The notes: generated by a model from the letters alone, not told the origin. Positions 12,921-23,800 are shown, numbered from the stretch's first letter. The stretch is 64,000 bases of DNA from Apoderus coryli (GCA_911728435.2 OU452201.1:7874001-7938000); one strand, 5' to 3'. A program made the numbers and translations.

Positions 12921-12955
12921 GTCGACGTTTCGACCTTTACAAGATCATCCTCAAG
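12921..12955 (-). ncRNA. GAAAC hairpin motif, copy 3
   Basis: On the minus strand CTTGAGGATGATCTT is followed by a short stem-loop, then GGTCGAAACGTCGAC. It is the inverted partner of the copy at 15884-15914. Confidence 0.4.
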
Positions 12956-13224
12956 ACACTAAACCAATAATAATCACATTTTAAAGATAAAAGGAATGCT
13001 TCATGTATGTATGTTCAATCATAATTTGCTATGGGCTACTAGTGGGAATTATTTAAAAATGCACCGGTAAATTTTCTGGGAATGACAAAAGTCGCATCGG
13101 TTATGAAAAATCACCATAGCATCGCCGACGATACAGACAAACCAAATTGAGAGTTTAAATTATTTCGCTGATTTCGAATGTTTCAAAGCAATTTATAAAA
13201 TGAAAAACAGTGATAGTAAATATA

Positions 13225-15331
13225 CAGGGTGTCCCCTCTCAATTGGAAAAAACTTCTGGGGCATATTGAGGAACCATAGACAAGCAGTTTGAGATAAGAG
13301 ACTGATGTCCGGAAGTGCATGGTTTTCAAAATACAGGGTGTCAAAGTTTTTTTCAAAAAACCTTTTTTTATCAATATCTCAAAGACACGTTAACCGATTT
13401 TCTTGAAATTCGCTGGTGATGTAAGCCTAGTTAGCACTATTATTTATTATTAAATGTTAATTATGAGTTCCAGTGGCGCCCCGGGCGACAGTGTCACGAA
13501 TAAAAAATGACAAAAAAATTTACGCTACTGACTTTTTTTAAAATTTTATATTTTTTTTTAGAAAGCCCAGTTAAAAATAAAACTTTTTTGTCACTTGATA
13601 TTTTTTCGTATCTCTCTCCGTTTTCGAAAAAAAAATTTTTATTAAAAACTTTATTAAAAGGTTCATTATTATTAGAAAGAAAAACAAGGAGACTTTTTTA
13701 CAAATAATTTATTATTAATAGTGTAGCAAATGGTCAAAGTGGTCACCATGCATTTCGATGCATTTTCTGCACCTGTCGAGCCAGGATTCGCGCACCCGAG
13801 CAAACACGCCTGGCTCGTTCGCAATAAATTCCGCTGCCACCACAACTCTAGCAACTAGGTCCTCAATTGTCGGCACAGGAGTTACATAGATCAACCGTTC
13901 CATTTCGCCCCAAAGAAAAAAGTCCAGGGGGGCCAAGTCCGGCGACCTTACTGGCCAAGGGACGGGACCACCTCTACCAATCCACCTGTTGTTGTAGGTT
14001 TGGTCGAGGTAACCTCTCACGGTTCGCGCAAAATGCGCTGGACAACCATCGTGTTGGAACCAGGCAACTGGAAAAGTACATCTTCCAGCAGCTCGGGCAG
14101 AATATCTCGCAAAAAAACTAGATAGCTATTCCCGTTGAGGTGATCAGATAGAACGTACGGCCCAATCAAATGGTCGCCCAGAAAACCTGCCCAAACGATC
14201 GTGGTTATTACGAGGATTGAATGTCCCCTCGCGCGAAAATCCTTTTTCATCGCTCGTAAAGATTATACTTAAAAAAGCAGGGTTTTCATCCGCTTGACCG
14301 AGCAACCACTCGCAGACCTCGAGTCGCCGAGGAGCGTCGCCAGGCAGTAGATGTTGCACCTTTTGAAGTTTAAATGGATGCAGATCGTGGAGTTTCAATA
14401 CTCGATGGACAGTATTTTTGCTGCAATCAAGTCGCGACGCAATCTGACGAGTGCTAGTGTTGGGCTCATTCTGAATGCGTGCCATGACTTCATCCTCAAC
14501 GGCATCTTTGATCGGCCACTGCCTTGCAAATTCTCGAATAGGCTGCAAAGATATCAAAGCCTCTTAAATTGGCTGTAAAACAGAAACGCGCAAGAAAAAA
14601 ACGCAGAAAGTTGCCATTTCTGCAATACTTACCACGAATGAGATTTTGATTAATTTTGACAAAAATCTTATGGTTTGGCAATTTACGATTTGGGAACCGC
14701 TGCCTGTACAACCGGTGTGCTAACAAAGAATTACCGCGCTCTTCCCCATACAAGAGATGCATATCTGCAAGCTCGGCTAGTTCAAAACGATTCATTTTTG
14801 CAATTAGTGTAACATTTGCAGATAATTAAGTACTTATAAACTGACACTATTACTAAAGTTTGACATGTTTATGTATTACCATGACGACATTGTTTTGTTT
14901 TAGATTTTCACTATTAATCATAAATTATTTGTGAAAAAGCCTCCTTGTTTTTCTTTCTAATAAAAATGAACCTTTTAGTAAAGTTTTCAATAAAAAATTT
15001 TTCTCGAAAACGAAGAGAGATACGAAAAAATATCAAGTGACAAAAAAGTTGTATTTTTAACTGACCTTTCTAAAAAATATATAAAATTTTCAAAAAGAGT
15101 CCATTTTTTTGTCATTTTTATTCGTGACACTGTCCCCCGGGGCGCCACTGGAAGTCATAATTAACATTTAATTAGTGCTAACTGAGCATCTTATTAAGCT
15201 TACATCACCAGCGAATTTCAAGAAAATCGGTTAACGTGTCTTTGAGTGCATCAGTCTCTTATCTCAAACTGCTTGTCTATGGTTCCTCAATATGCCCCAG
15301 AAATTTTTTCCAATTGAGAGGGGATACCCAG
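13225..15331 (-). mobile_element. DNA transposon with very long terminal inverted repeats
   Basis: The ends read CAGGGTGTCCCCTCTC and, inverted, CTGGGTATCCCCTCTC. Inverted arms run from 13225 to about 13724 and from about 14905 to 15331. The left arm has a 75-base segment (about 13320-13380) missing from the right. TATA flanks both sides (13221-13224 and 15332-15335). The unoccupied copy at 25.2 kb has TATA once, so the apparent duplication is four bases. A transposase gene on the minus strand fills the centre. The arms also hold an internal TACAGGGTGTCAAAG sequence at about 13332, also present in the fold-back at 19709-20697. Confidence 0.85.
13715..14795 (-). pseudogene. DDE transposase (Tc3/DUF4817-like), frameshifted
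   Basis: The frame starts at 14795 (MNRFELAELADMHLLYGEERGN), the arthropod N-terminal domain often annotated DUF4817. A probable 60-base intron follows (14573-14632, GTAAGT...TTTTACAG on the minus strand). Next is a helix-turn-helix region (NEPNTSTRQIASRLDCSKNT). The catalytic domain shows FTSDEKGF (first acidic residue), AWFQHDGCPAHFAR (second, near 14050 in another frame) and WPVRSPDLAPLDFFLWG (third, near 13930). The C-terminus at 13715 ends HGDHFDHLLHY. At least two frameshifts, near 14200 and 14030, break the protein, but the triad is still encoded. It lies wholly inside the long inverted repeats of 13225-15331. Confidence 0.85.
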
Positions 15332-15370
15332 TATAGTTTAACACCACCCAGTCAATTTAATATTTTTAAC

Positions 15371-15584
15371 TTTTTCTATTCTCTCTTTTTCTTTGGGATT
15401 CAGGTTCTTGAAAACAACTTTTTTTTTTTAATTTTTAGCGATAAATTACATTTCGCTTGTCGAACTTTATTAAATAAACAAGTAACAACGTTTCGGCGAT
15501 GGTTTGTCGCCTTTTTCAGGTCATTCTAGAACATTTCAATCATTATGTATATACGCTAAAAGAGAAGAAAGAACATAAAAAAGC
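15371..15584 (-). mobile_element. short Penelope-like 3' fragment with target duplication
   Basis: This 214-base insert is absent from the sister repeat at 25.27 kb. It is flanked by AATATTTTTAAC (15359-15370) and AATACTTTTAAC (15585-15596), an 11 of 12 match. Inside, on the minus strand, ACCTGAAAAAGGCG, a stem and GCCGAAACGTTG (15488-15520) match the hairpin of the Penelope-like element at 60.7 and 62.5 kb. It encodes nothing. Confidence 0.65.
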
Positions 15585-15718
15585 AATACTTTTAACTCAT
15601 CGTGTTTAGGCTTACGCCAACAGGGCGAGTATAGGTAAGTTTCGAAAAACAAATATTTCCCTAAAAATCATATGTTTAGTTTATTCGAAAGCAATCCTGT
15701 ATATTAAAACAGTCGTAG

Positions 15719-15834
15719 AATAGTACAATGTGAAACTCGCATGAAATGACCATTTCCTACTCCTATGATTTGCAGCAAACAATCATACTGGTAGGAAATA
15801 TATGTCATTTCATGTTCATTGTACAGTATACTAT
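15719..15834. repeat. long imperfect hairpin
   Basis: Arms of about 50 bases pair around a short loop (GATTTGCAGCAAACAATC). Key paired blocks are ATTTCCTAC/GTAGGAAAT and AAATGAC/GTCATTT. The homologous hairpin at 25397-25530 has a longer loop containing GAGCCGCAGGCGAG. Confidence 0.65.
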
Positions 15835-15883
15835 TTTATATTAGTAGATCATTGTAAACTGTAATTACTGTTGTTTTGGTGTC

Positions 15884-15914
15884 CTGAAGATGATCTTATA
15901 CAGATAGAAACGTC
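15884..15914 (+). ncRNA. GAAAC hairpin motif, copy 4
   Basis: CTGAAGAT (15884-15891), an ATCT/AGAT stem and GAAACGTC (15907-15914). The first seven bases fit the hammerhead consensus CUGANGA. It is the right terminus of the 12896-15935 repeat. Confidence 0.4.
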
Positions 15915-16186
15915 GACAAAAGAGTAATTTTTTTGCAATTTGAGCACTTAGATAAACAAAGCAATTTAGAAAAAGATGATTACTGAAATTCGAATTGAAA
16001 TATATTTGTTCACAAAATATTTACCAATACATATTTAATAAACAGATGACATTCAAATCAATGCTACGTTTTATAGTAGCGGCCCCATTTTTGTCCAAAA
16101 CTATTAAATAAAACATACATAATGTATAATAATTGTGTATACTCAGTGTAATTTAAATACAAGCCTATCCACCGAATAATACTATA

Positions 16187-16502
16187 CCGGGTCTTTCGTA
16201 AAATTAGTATTATAATTTGTAGTTTCTTTCTTGAACGCTGAAATGTGCGAAATGCCTTACTTTTTTACGGTTTGGAGAATTGTGAAAAGACAGCTTTTCT
16301 GCATTGTTAATTTTTTTTTAATTTTGCATTTAATTAGTAGAAATATTAAATTTATTCCAAAAAATTGACCATGCTTACAAAATCGGTTTTCTGTACGATA
16401 AACGGTTCCGGAGATATTCGCAAAAAACGGAAACTTTTTTTTCATATTTTTGGACGAGCCCCTACATTCTAAAGTTCTGCGCATATATTATGAAACACCC
16501 TG
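16187..16502. repeat. short element with CAGGGTGTTTC-type ends
   Basis: The left end CCGGGTCTTTCGTAA and the inverted right end CAGGGTGTTTCATAA define a 316-base unit. The interior holds ACGGTTCCGGAGATATTC, a common arthropod repeat-like phrase. No coding potential. Confidence 0.5.
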
Positions 16503-16620
16503 AATACAAAATCCTTGTCCAGTGTCCAGGTCGCTCTCATCGACAGAACTTTCAAGAAGACAGTCGTACTTTGATATATTATTTTCAGTAGTAATACCCC
16601 TAGGGTCTTGATAATACCGA

Positions 16621-16720
16621 GATAATTTTGTCATAGAGAATGTCGAAAGCGTGTTGCTTGATAATAGCCCAAGGCCGCAGGCAGCAACTCGCTTGAAGGA
16701 TTCTCTATGACAAAATTATC
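16621..16720. repeat. perfect 21-bp inverted repeat beside the Crypton
   Basis: Bases 16621-16641 and 16700-16720 are perfect inverted copies (core ATTTTGTCATAGAGAAT). Inner arms GCGTGTTGCT/AGCAACTCGC extend the pairing toward a loop containing AAGGCCGCAGGC. It lies 41 bases downstream of the stop codon of the minus-strand recombinase frame. It could be a terminator-like or recombination-site structure of that element, or an unrelated insertion. Confidence 0.7.
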
Positions 16721-16760
16721 TAAAAAATAAAATGTATTAGTTTTAATCAAACAATATTAT

Positions 16761-17921
16761 TCATTTTTGTTTACAACTACAGTTGCGAAAAGTACAATTG
16801 GTAAATGTTAAATTGGAAGAACAGTTTGCTGAAGTTGACGGATTGTTAATTTCCACTGTTGAAGAAATTCCTCGCATGGTGTTGATTATTTCACCATGGC
16901 GTTCTTGGTTAATATTCAAGTACGGTTTAATTGAATTAGAGCTGCTATGTCCTGTTATTTTTATTAATTGCTGTTCAGGAATTTCTTTATTTGCCAAATG
17001 GCTAACTGCAGTTAATCTGTTCGAATGATTGGATATCTTTTTACACTTAGTGTCCAAACCAATAGCTTGCGCCGATGATTTGGTCCACATATTAATTATG
17101 TTCTTGCCTACCGGTATATTGTCAAACCATGTGTCACTTTCGGATTTCCAGAAACGATTTGGTCTCAAGAATAGGCGACTGGAAGTAATATTTTTCGCCC
17201 TTTTGGACAATAATTTATAGAATAACCGACCAGGGCATGCACTTTCGTTTGCAATATTTGGAACAAGCCACTTAGTATTTGTACAACTTTTCGATCCTCC
17301 TTGGCATGTTTTACTGAATATTGGATTGTATTCAATTCTGTTGGTTGGCGTTCCATCATTATTTTTCTCATTCGTGAAATAATCTATAAGGCAATCAGCT
17401 GGTTCACCACCTCGCCAAGCTAACTCAACAGCTACAATATGGTAAAAAAAAATTTGTAAACCTTCTGGTGTACATTCATCCCATAATCCAATGATTCTAG
17501 CCAAATCACTTGAACTCAAATTTGATGAACTGCATTTTCGTTTGTATGGATCCTGCTGTAATCTGTTACGTTTTGCATTTCTTGCATCTCGCGCATTTTT
17601 GAATATCACACTGGTAAACGAGTCGAATACAATTTTTAAGTCATTGAAGTATTTTTCCTGGAGTAGCCTACTCGTAGTATTCCAAATTGTTTTTACAGTT
17701 GCTTCTTTATATTCAGTTCCGTCAGCTTTTCTCATATAATCTTTCAATATATTAGCCAAATTATGCAAACTCGTTTCAGCATTCAGTTCGTATTCTCTGG
17801 TCGCACAAAACTCGAGAAATATTTTCGATACATATTTTTTTGATTTGTTTGTATTTTTTGGTATATTATTAGATATAGTATCATTAATTGCATCGTTAGA
17901 TGCAAGACCAAGTCTTCGCAA
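16761..17921 (-). CDS. Crypton-type tyrosine recombinase
   Basis: A single open frame of 386 codons encodes a protein of the animal Crypton / KCTD1-like (DUF3504) class. This is a tyrosine recombinase that would cut and join element ends. The N-terminal core-binding part (about 20-130) includes NILKDYMRKADGTEYKEATV and a basic RDARNAKRNR. The catalytic domain shows arginine 170 in LAWRGGEPADCLI, then NHSNRLTAVSHL (His299, Arg302), TGHSS (His325) and KPYL (Tyr334). This is the full R...HxxR...H...Y set in the expected order. The tail is Asn/Ser/Cys-rich. There is no ATG before codon 63 and a stop lies three codons upstream of 17921. Either an upstream exon is missing or translation starts late. 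No internal stop or frameshift is seen, unlike most elements here. Confidence 0.85.
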   Translation of the reverse strand: MRRLGLASNDAINDTISNNIPKNTNKSKKYVSKIFLEFCATREYELNAETSLHNLANILKDYMRKADGTEYKEATVKTIWNTTSRLLQEKYFNDLKIVFDSFTSVIFKNARDARNAKRNRLQQDPYKRKCSSSNLSSSDLARIIGLWDECTPEGLQIFFYHIVAVELAWRGGEPADCLIDYFTNEKNNDGTPTNRIEYNPIFSKTCQGGSKSCTNTKWLVPNIANESACPGRLFYKLLSKRAKNITSSRLFLRPNRFWKSESDTWFDNIPVGKNIINMWTKSSAQAIGLDTKCKKISNHSNRLTAVSHLANKEIPEQQLIKITGHSSSNSIKPYLNINQERHGEIINTMRGISSTVEINNPSTSANCSSNLTFTNCTFRNCSCKQK

Positions 17922-18836
17922 AATTTTTAAACCAGTTGTCAGTTTGACGTTTAATTAATTTTTAATAAAAAAAACACCAAACTGAAAACACCACATGTAG
18001 GATATTACCGCTGTAATCCAGAGGTGATTGGATGAAATTTGACACATGACTTAAAATTAAGTAATTTGATTGGTTACTATATTTAGTAAAAAATTATCAC
18101 GTAAAGACACATTTGAGACAAAAAATGTCATTAATCTATCTAAGTAAATTTCTTTCTGTTCTTCAATTTGATAGTTGCTGGTAAAAAATGATGAAGTTTC
18201 ATATTTTATTATTGGGAAAGGCGGCAATTTGAATTTGAATTTTGACAAAAATGTTAGTAACTGTGTTTTGCATAGGGACAGCCAAACTGTGTCCATTACT
18301 TTAATGGTGGATTTTATTTTACAACAATTTGAGGAACAGCTAATCATACCATTATAAATCAAAAACCGTTGATGAAAATGTTTTTAACCGAATGGGGATC
18401 GATTAAAGTCTAGCCCACACTGTATAATAGTGTCTAGTATTATAGTTACTTACTTTACAATAATCTATCTTGTTATAAACGATTTTTGACAGTCATATTT
18501 CGCCATTGACCCGCATTTTATTCAACACTGATGTGAGACAGTGTATTTAATATCAAATTATTGTTATTATATTATTGAAGAGAGAAAAAGTAGGTCACCC
18601 ACATTTCAAAACTGTTACATTGTCAAGAGCACGGCATTAATAGCAAACCAACCTTAGGTATTATATACATGTATATACCTACAGTATTTATTCGGTATAG
18701 GTACTTTTTATCTCCTTCGTAATATCACTGTGTAAAAGTGAGATATCGAAATTAAATCATGACTGGTTTTAGCCATGGTCAAATTTACATTCACGTACAG
18801 AAATCTCCACATTTTTCGATAGTCTATTATTATATC
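17922..18836. other. upstream flank of the Crypton, no clear gene
   Basis: Contains a 101-codon minus-strand frame (18057-18362) of unknown relation, with SSNCCKI and a Lys/Phe-rich middle. It could be a leading exon of the Crypton gene, but no family match or splice evidence supports that. The rest is AT-rich. Confidence 0.3.
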
Positions 18837-19130
18837 CAGTGTTGGACTGGCACGCCGGGCAATGCGGGCAAATTGGTCAGATCGAGATGAAAAAATATTT
18901 TAAATATTATTTGACTTCCACATATTCGAACAAAACAAAACGGTACGCCTGTGTTTTTTAAGTAAGTATTTCGAGAATCCTTGTTCAATTTACAACAAAA
19001 AAAGCCTCCTACTTTTTTTCGTTGGACACATCGTTTGCCAGTAAAAAACTAATTTTGTTACCTACGGATTTTGTCATAGAAATACAGAAGCAGTAGTTCG
19101 TGAATATCGTAGACACTATGCAAACAGAAG

Positions 19131-19200
19131 AGTCATTTATGGAAAATTCATTTTGACATTCGGCCAAGATCATTTCACAATGAATTTTCCGTAAATGTTT
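19131..19200. repeat. hairpin with about 24-bp arms
   Basis: CATTTATGGAAAATTCATT and its inverse AATGAATTTTCCGTAAATG flank a short loop. It lies directly before the RNase-H fragment. Confidence 0.6.
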
Positions 19201-19202
19201 GG

Positions 19203-19375
19203 TTGGGCGTTATTGATGGTGATGTTGGTGCTCTTTCAAGAACAGAACAGATTAAACTACGCGGTTTGAGATTGGCACACTGTGCTTTAACTCATTCCTA
19301 TATTTTAAGGATCAAAGATCCTCCAATGTGCACTCAATGTCCTGTAAAGGCCAATGTTCTGCACGTGAGTTTCCC
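19203..19375 (+). pseudogene. LINE RNase H C-terminal fragment
   Basis: The frame gives LRGLRLAHCALTHSYILR followed by PPMCTQCP and a region where EHIL would follow. This is the end of the RNase H domain plus zinc knuckle found at the C-terminus of jockey/R1-like LINE proteins. Only about 55 residues are recognisable. The 5' and 3' parts are lost. Confidence 0.65.
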
Positions 19376-19708
19376 TTTAAATTTGTTATTGTTGTTCTTC
19401 CAAACGCTGTGCCAAACGAAAAAAAGTTAATAGCTTTTTTTTATTTTAAATTGAACAAGGATTCTAGGAATAATTTTTGCCTCTAAAAAACGCAGTCGCG
19501 TACCTTATTTTTCATTAAAGTTGTGCGAGGATGTCCGTATACACGCCACTGGTGGAAGTAAAATAATAATTTTTACGTAAAAAGATGTACATTTAAATTA
19601 TATATTATCCAAGCATGCCAAATTTCATTTAAATATCTAAAGTAGTTTTAAAAATATTATTAAATTTGAAATATTTAAAAAAAAATTGAAACTGGACCAC
19701 CCTTTATA

Positions 19709-20697
19709 CAGGGTGTTAGTAAATAAGTGCGACAAACTTCAGGAGGTAATTCTGTATGAAAAAATAATGACAGTTTGCTATATAAACATATGTCCGCAAA
19801 TGCTTCGTTTTCTGAGATACGGGGTGTCAAAGTTTTTCTAAGATTTAATGATTGCTCTGAAACTGGCGGAGATATGTAAATATTCAGTGGGTTTTAAGAG
19901 GTAGTTATTGCGTATTTTTTGACATGCAATTAAGAATTATGTTCATCAGTGGCGCGCATACGGGCACCTAAGCATCTCAATTTGTTTTAAAGAAAAAAAT
20001 GGTCCGCCACTGGAACTTTTCAAATTAAAAATCATTTTGGAATTCCTCGTTCAATTTGTGATAAAAAATCTCTCTTGCTTTTTCATCGTAGGGGGCATTT
20101 GTGCAAAAAAATAAAACATCTCGCGGCGACTGTCAACATTCTGTTAAATACGAATATATCAACGAAATGTCAAATTAGCGTTTCTTTATTATTAGTGTTA
20201 TTTTCTCTTATTGTTTTGGTTTAATGTTTATTGTATTAGATAGTTCTTGATAATGTATTAAAGAAATGAAAAATACATGGTAAGATGTTTTATTTTTTTG
20301 CACAAAAGCGATGCCCCCTACGATAAAAAAGTACGAAAGCTTTTGTATCACAAATTGAACGAGGAATTCCAAAATCATTTTTAATTTGAAAAATTCCGGT
20401 GGCGTACCATTTTTTTCTTTAAAAAAATTGAAATCATTACCCGTATGCGCGCCACTGATGAACATAAAATTCTTAGTTGCATGCCAAAATATGCGCAACA
20501 ACTACCTCTTAAAACCCACTAAATGTCATTTGCATATCTCCACCGGTTTCAGAGCAATCGATAAATCTTAAGTTTTTAAGAAAAAATTTAACACGCCGTA
20601 TCTGAGAAAACGAAGCATTTGCGGACATATGTTTCTATAGCAAACTGTCATTATTTTTTCATGCAGGAGTTTGTCGCACATATTAACTAACACCCTG
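19709..20697. repeat. fold-back element flanked by TATA
   Basis: The ends CAGGGTGTTAGT and ACTAACACCCTG are inverted copies. Arms of about 420 bases (19709-20130 and 20275-20697) pair throughout, including AGTGGCGCGCATACGGG / CCCGTATGCGCGCCACT. TATA flanks both ends (19705-19708 and 20698-20701), as for the transposon at 13225-15331. Both share an internal ACGGGGTGTCAAAG / ACAGGGTGTCAAAG about 105 bases from the end. It encodes no transposase and is probably mobilised by a relative of that transposon. Confidence 0.8.
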
Positions 20698-20810
20698 TAT
20701 ATACTGATTACTTGAGTTTGTTTTACTCTCCCACCCAAACACATAGTATCCAATAACGGAACCAATCTGTAAAGTTGCCTGGTGGGCCAAAATTCGACAG
20801 TCCGACACTG

Positions 20811-23800
20811 ATCATACCGAGGATAACCTATACCAAATGAATAATATCGATTAATACGATTAATCATGGATTTAGAGTATGAAATAGGGAATCGGTACAT
20901 CAAAAAAATGTGTTCGTTGAATGTTGCTCAATTTGGACGTCTATTGGAAATTAGTATTTTTTCTAGCTAAATCATTTAGCAAATCGCTTCCATTGTATCG
21001 GTTCCTACTCTTGAATAACAATGTTATCTAGTAACGGCGTTTTCTTGCAAATTTCCTTTTTGAACTTTTTTTTTTGTTGATAAACCGCCGTTTATATAAC
21101 AGCCTTATAAATTCTCGGTCCATGAAAATGGCTTAATTATAGACAATTAATAAAAAGGCGCGAAACACAACTGGATCCTTCGCAAACATACAAACGAAGT
21201 AAAGCAGTTTGGAATTTGTTTGCGAACGTTCGTGCGTTAGGTGTGGACGCACCTTTAGATTCAGGCAAAAAACAATTAATACAAAATTGGACTCGAGAGT
21301 TGTTGATGAACTTGTAGCTTGTACAGAAAGAACTTGTTCTTATAAAAATCTTGTAACTTTATCAAACACGCTTATAACTTTTAAACTAATGAAAAGAAAT
21401 ATAGAAAACTATATATTTTTGGAAAGCCCATACAAACCCGACAAAAATAGAGAAAAATATACGTGGTGTCCAATTTTAAAAAACATAAGTTTAGTTGATA
21501 TCTCCGACATCGTTTTCTTCTTAAAGTTTCGCGAAAATTGCAAATTCTCGTAAATCATCACATACTAGTGGTTAGTATTTTTACTAGGGTGCCTAGCGTT
21601 GAAACTTGCTGGTGTCCTATGAGAACGACGATTTCACTTCCGTAATTGTGAACACAACACAAAATTCAACCAGCAATGGGTTTTGAAGTTCCCTATCAAA
21701 AACAAAATCGACGTTCTTTTGCCGAAAAGTTTAAAATTGAAGTCACTGTTCACTTAAATCAGGTTACGAACGGTATGCAAATCTCCTCAATTTTTTTGGC
21801 AATTTTCGAAATACCTAACTTTCTATTTTTTCTGCTTCTAATTATTGATACAGATAAACACACATAAGCAGTTCATCGAACTATATATAATATGATGATA
21901 TACCTATGATACTTTTTTTTTCTGCTCTCTCATACATAACACCGCACAGTGGTTCAATGAACCTAATCTCAAAAATAAAAAGATTATTGTTGTTATATAT
22001 TTTTTACGATATTTTGGGTCATTGTTTCACATTATTAGTAACCAACCGAAGTCGATATGTTATTTCAACAAAATTACTAAAATAGTTTTTAACGACGTTA
22101 AACTCCCAACATACCTAACTCTGTAATACATACGGGGTTAGCTAAACAAGTTCCTAGGACCAGTTTTATAGGCATAGTTTGTATAGTTGTTACTGTCTGC
22201 TTAATAGGAAAATATTCTGCATTTTTGCAACCAGTTGTAAATATTTTGCAGTCAAAATTTTTGGACTTATTACAATGTATGACACGCTCTATCAACGACG
22301 CCAAAATCCCTTTATCAAATTACTGTATTATATTCTAATAAGGTTCCAATTTCCAGCTACCTAACTGGTGAAGTTTTAAACACAATTTTCTCGAGAATTA
22401 TGGCGTCAAAACGTTCCTAGAATGTCAATGTTTTGTAATAATTTGAAAAACAAATTGTTTCATTGTAATTAATTCCCTCTATTTTTTAATTAACCCCCGA
22501 AGGGAGTTACGACCCTTGATGAGAAAGTTGGTCTATAATGATAATATTTCCGATCAGAACTGAAAATATTTTCAAAACTGTAGATATACCTTAAGGTGTG
22601 TTATGTTATTTGAAGTGGTGACCTTAGATAAAATTTTAAACGAGACAGACCTTGTCTATTACATTTTTTATATGTAAGTTTTTAATATTTAACGTTCTCT
22701 TATTAACGTTTGGCAACCTTCATTTTCAAGTTTTATTAGACTCAATATTATATACCAGGTAACATGAAAATTTTGTCAATAAGCAAATAATTCAACTAAA
22801 AATAATATTAACATTTCAAAGATAAAAATAAATAAATAACAAAATTAATAAAATTGACATTTTATAACTTTAACATCTTGTATCTTGCAAACAATGTTTT
22901 TTCGGACGTATGTTCATTGGAATTTAAATATTGCCGACTCTTTTTGAAACACAATTAAAGCTCATTATTAAATATACATCTTTCAATGGTTTTTGAGGCA
23001 TATAAAAGATTGGGAGGCTTTATATAAATACAAACGCAGCCAGAGGTTAAAGTTTACTATTTTAATGATTAACATATTTTATTTTAGCTTTCGTGTTACA
23101 ACAAACACATAGAAACTAGTCATTTACCATACCAAATAAATCATAAAGGAAACGATTTGTCAAAATCGACATGAACCTTGGACCATGTGCTACTAAAACT
23201 TAGACGTCTATGGGAACTACTGCTTGAAGTAGAAACCAGAAGCCAATCCATATATTAGAAGGACTAGAAAAGCTCATATTGATATTAAGGAAATTGTGTC
23301 CGCCGCCAAGACGTTCCTAGCCACGCAAATGTTGTCTTATTCACATGAGCTTGACCAATGTCACTTTCATCTGTTTCTCAAAGTTAGATCTGCATTAAAA
23401 GTACAATACAACACAAAAAACACTTAGTACGAGTATATGCATTTGTAACGTAAAATGTGTATAATTGTTTTAAGAAATAGTTTAATGAATAAAATTAAGC
23501 AAAATTTGCAATTACACGAAGAATTTATTGAATTAATAATAATTAAATACATCATAATAATATCTTTAATAGAAGGGATTCTGTACGACACTGGTGGAAA
23601 TCTTTTCTGCTAAATAGTTCAACGACCGTTGAGCGCAGAATTTTCACCATCACAACGTTCACCTACTGGACTTTCACTTACAGATGCCTCTATTATAGTT
23701 TGTTTTAATGGACGGTGTTGCCAGATTTAATAACAAGAAAGGGAAAAATATATGTAGTAACTTATTACCTACCTAATTAAATTTCGAATACATACAGACA

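Larger units (their letters stand above)
12896..15935. mobile_element. repeat with inverted GAAAC-hairpin ends, split by two insertions
   Basis: The left end (12921-12955, minus) and right end (15884-15914, plus) are inverted copies of the hairpin motif, both running into GTCGACAAAAGAGTAA. Without its two insertions (13225-15331 and 15371-15584) the unit is about 0.7 kb. A second copy at about 24970-25530 shares the flanks on both sides of each insertion, so it serves as an empty-site reference. No protein is encoded. It is probably a non-autonomous element whose ends are related to Penelope-like elements. Confidence 0.6.
18837..20810. mobile_element. old hAT-like non-autonomous element
   Basis: The ends CAGTGTTGGACTGGC (18837) and, inverted, CAGTGTCGGACTGTC (20810) are typical of hAT termini. 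The eight bases outside are ATTATATC and ATCATACC, matching at six of eight, consistent with a decayed 8-bp target duplication. No hAT transposase is inside. It carries a LINE RNase-H scrap and a nested fold-back (19709-20697). Confidence 0.6.

Noticed and set aside
21209..21553. 114-codon frame with CERSCVRCGRTF
   Set aside because: No family recognised, no splice or repeat context, and low-complexity AT-rich codons; not enough to call a gene.
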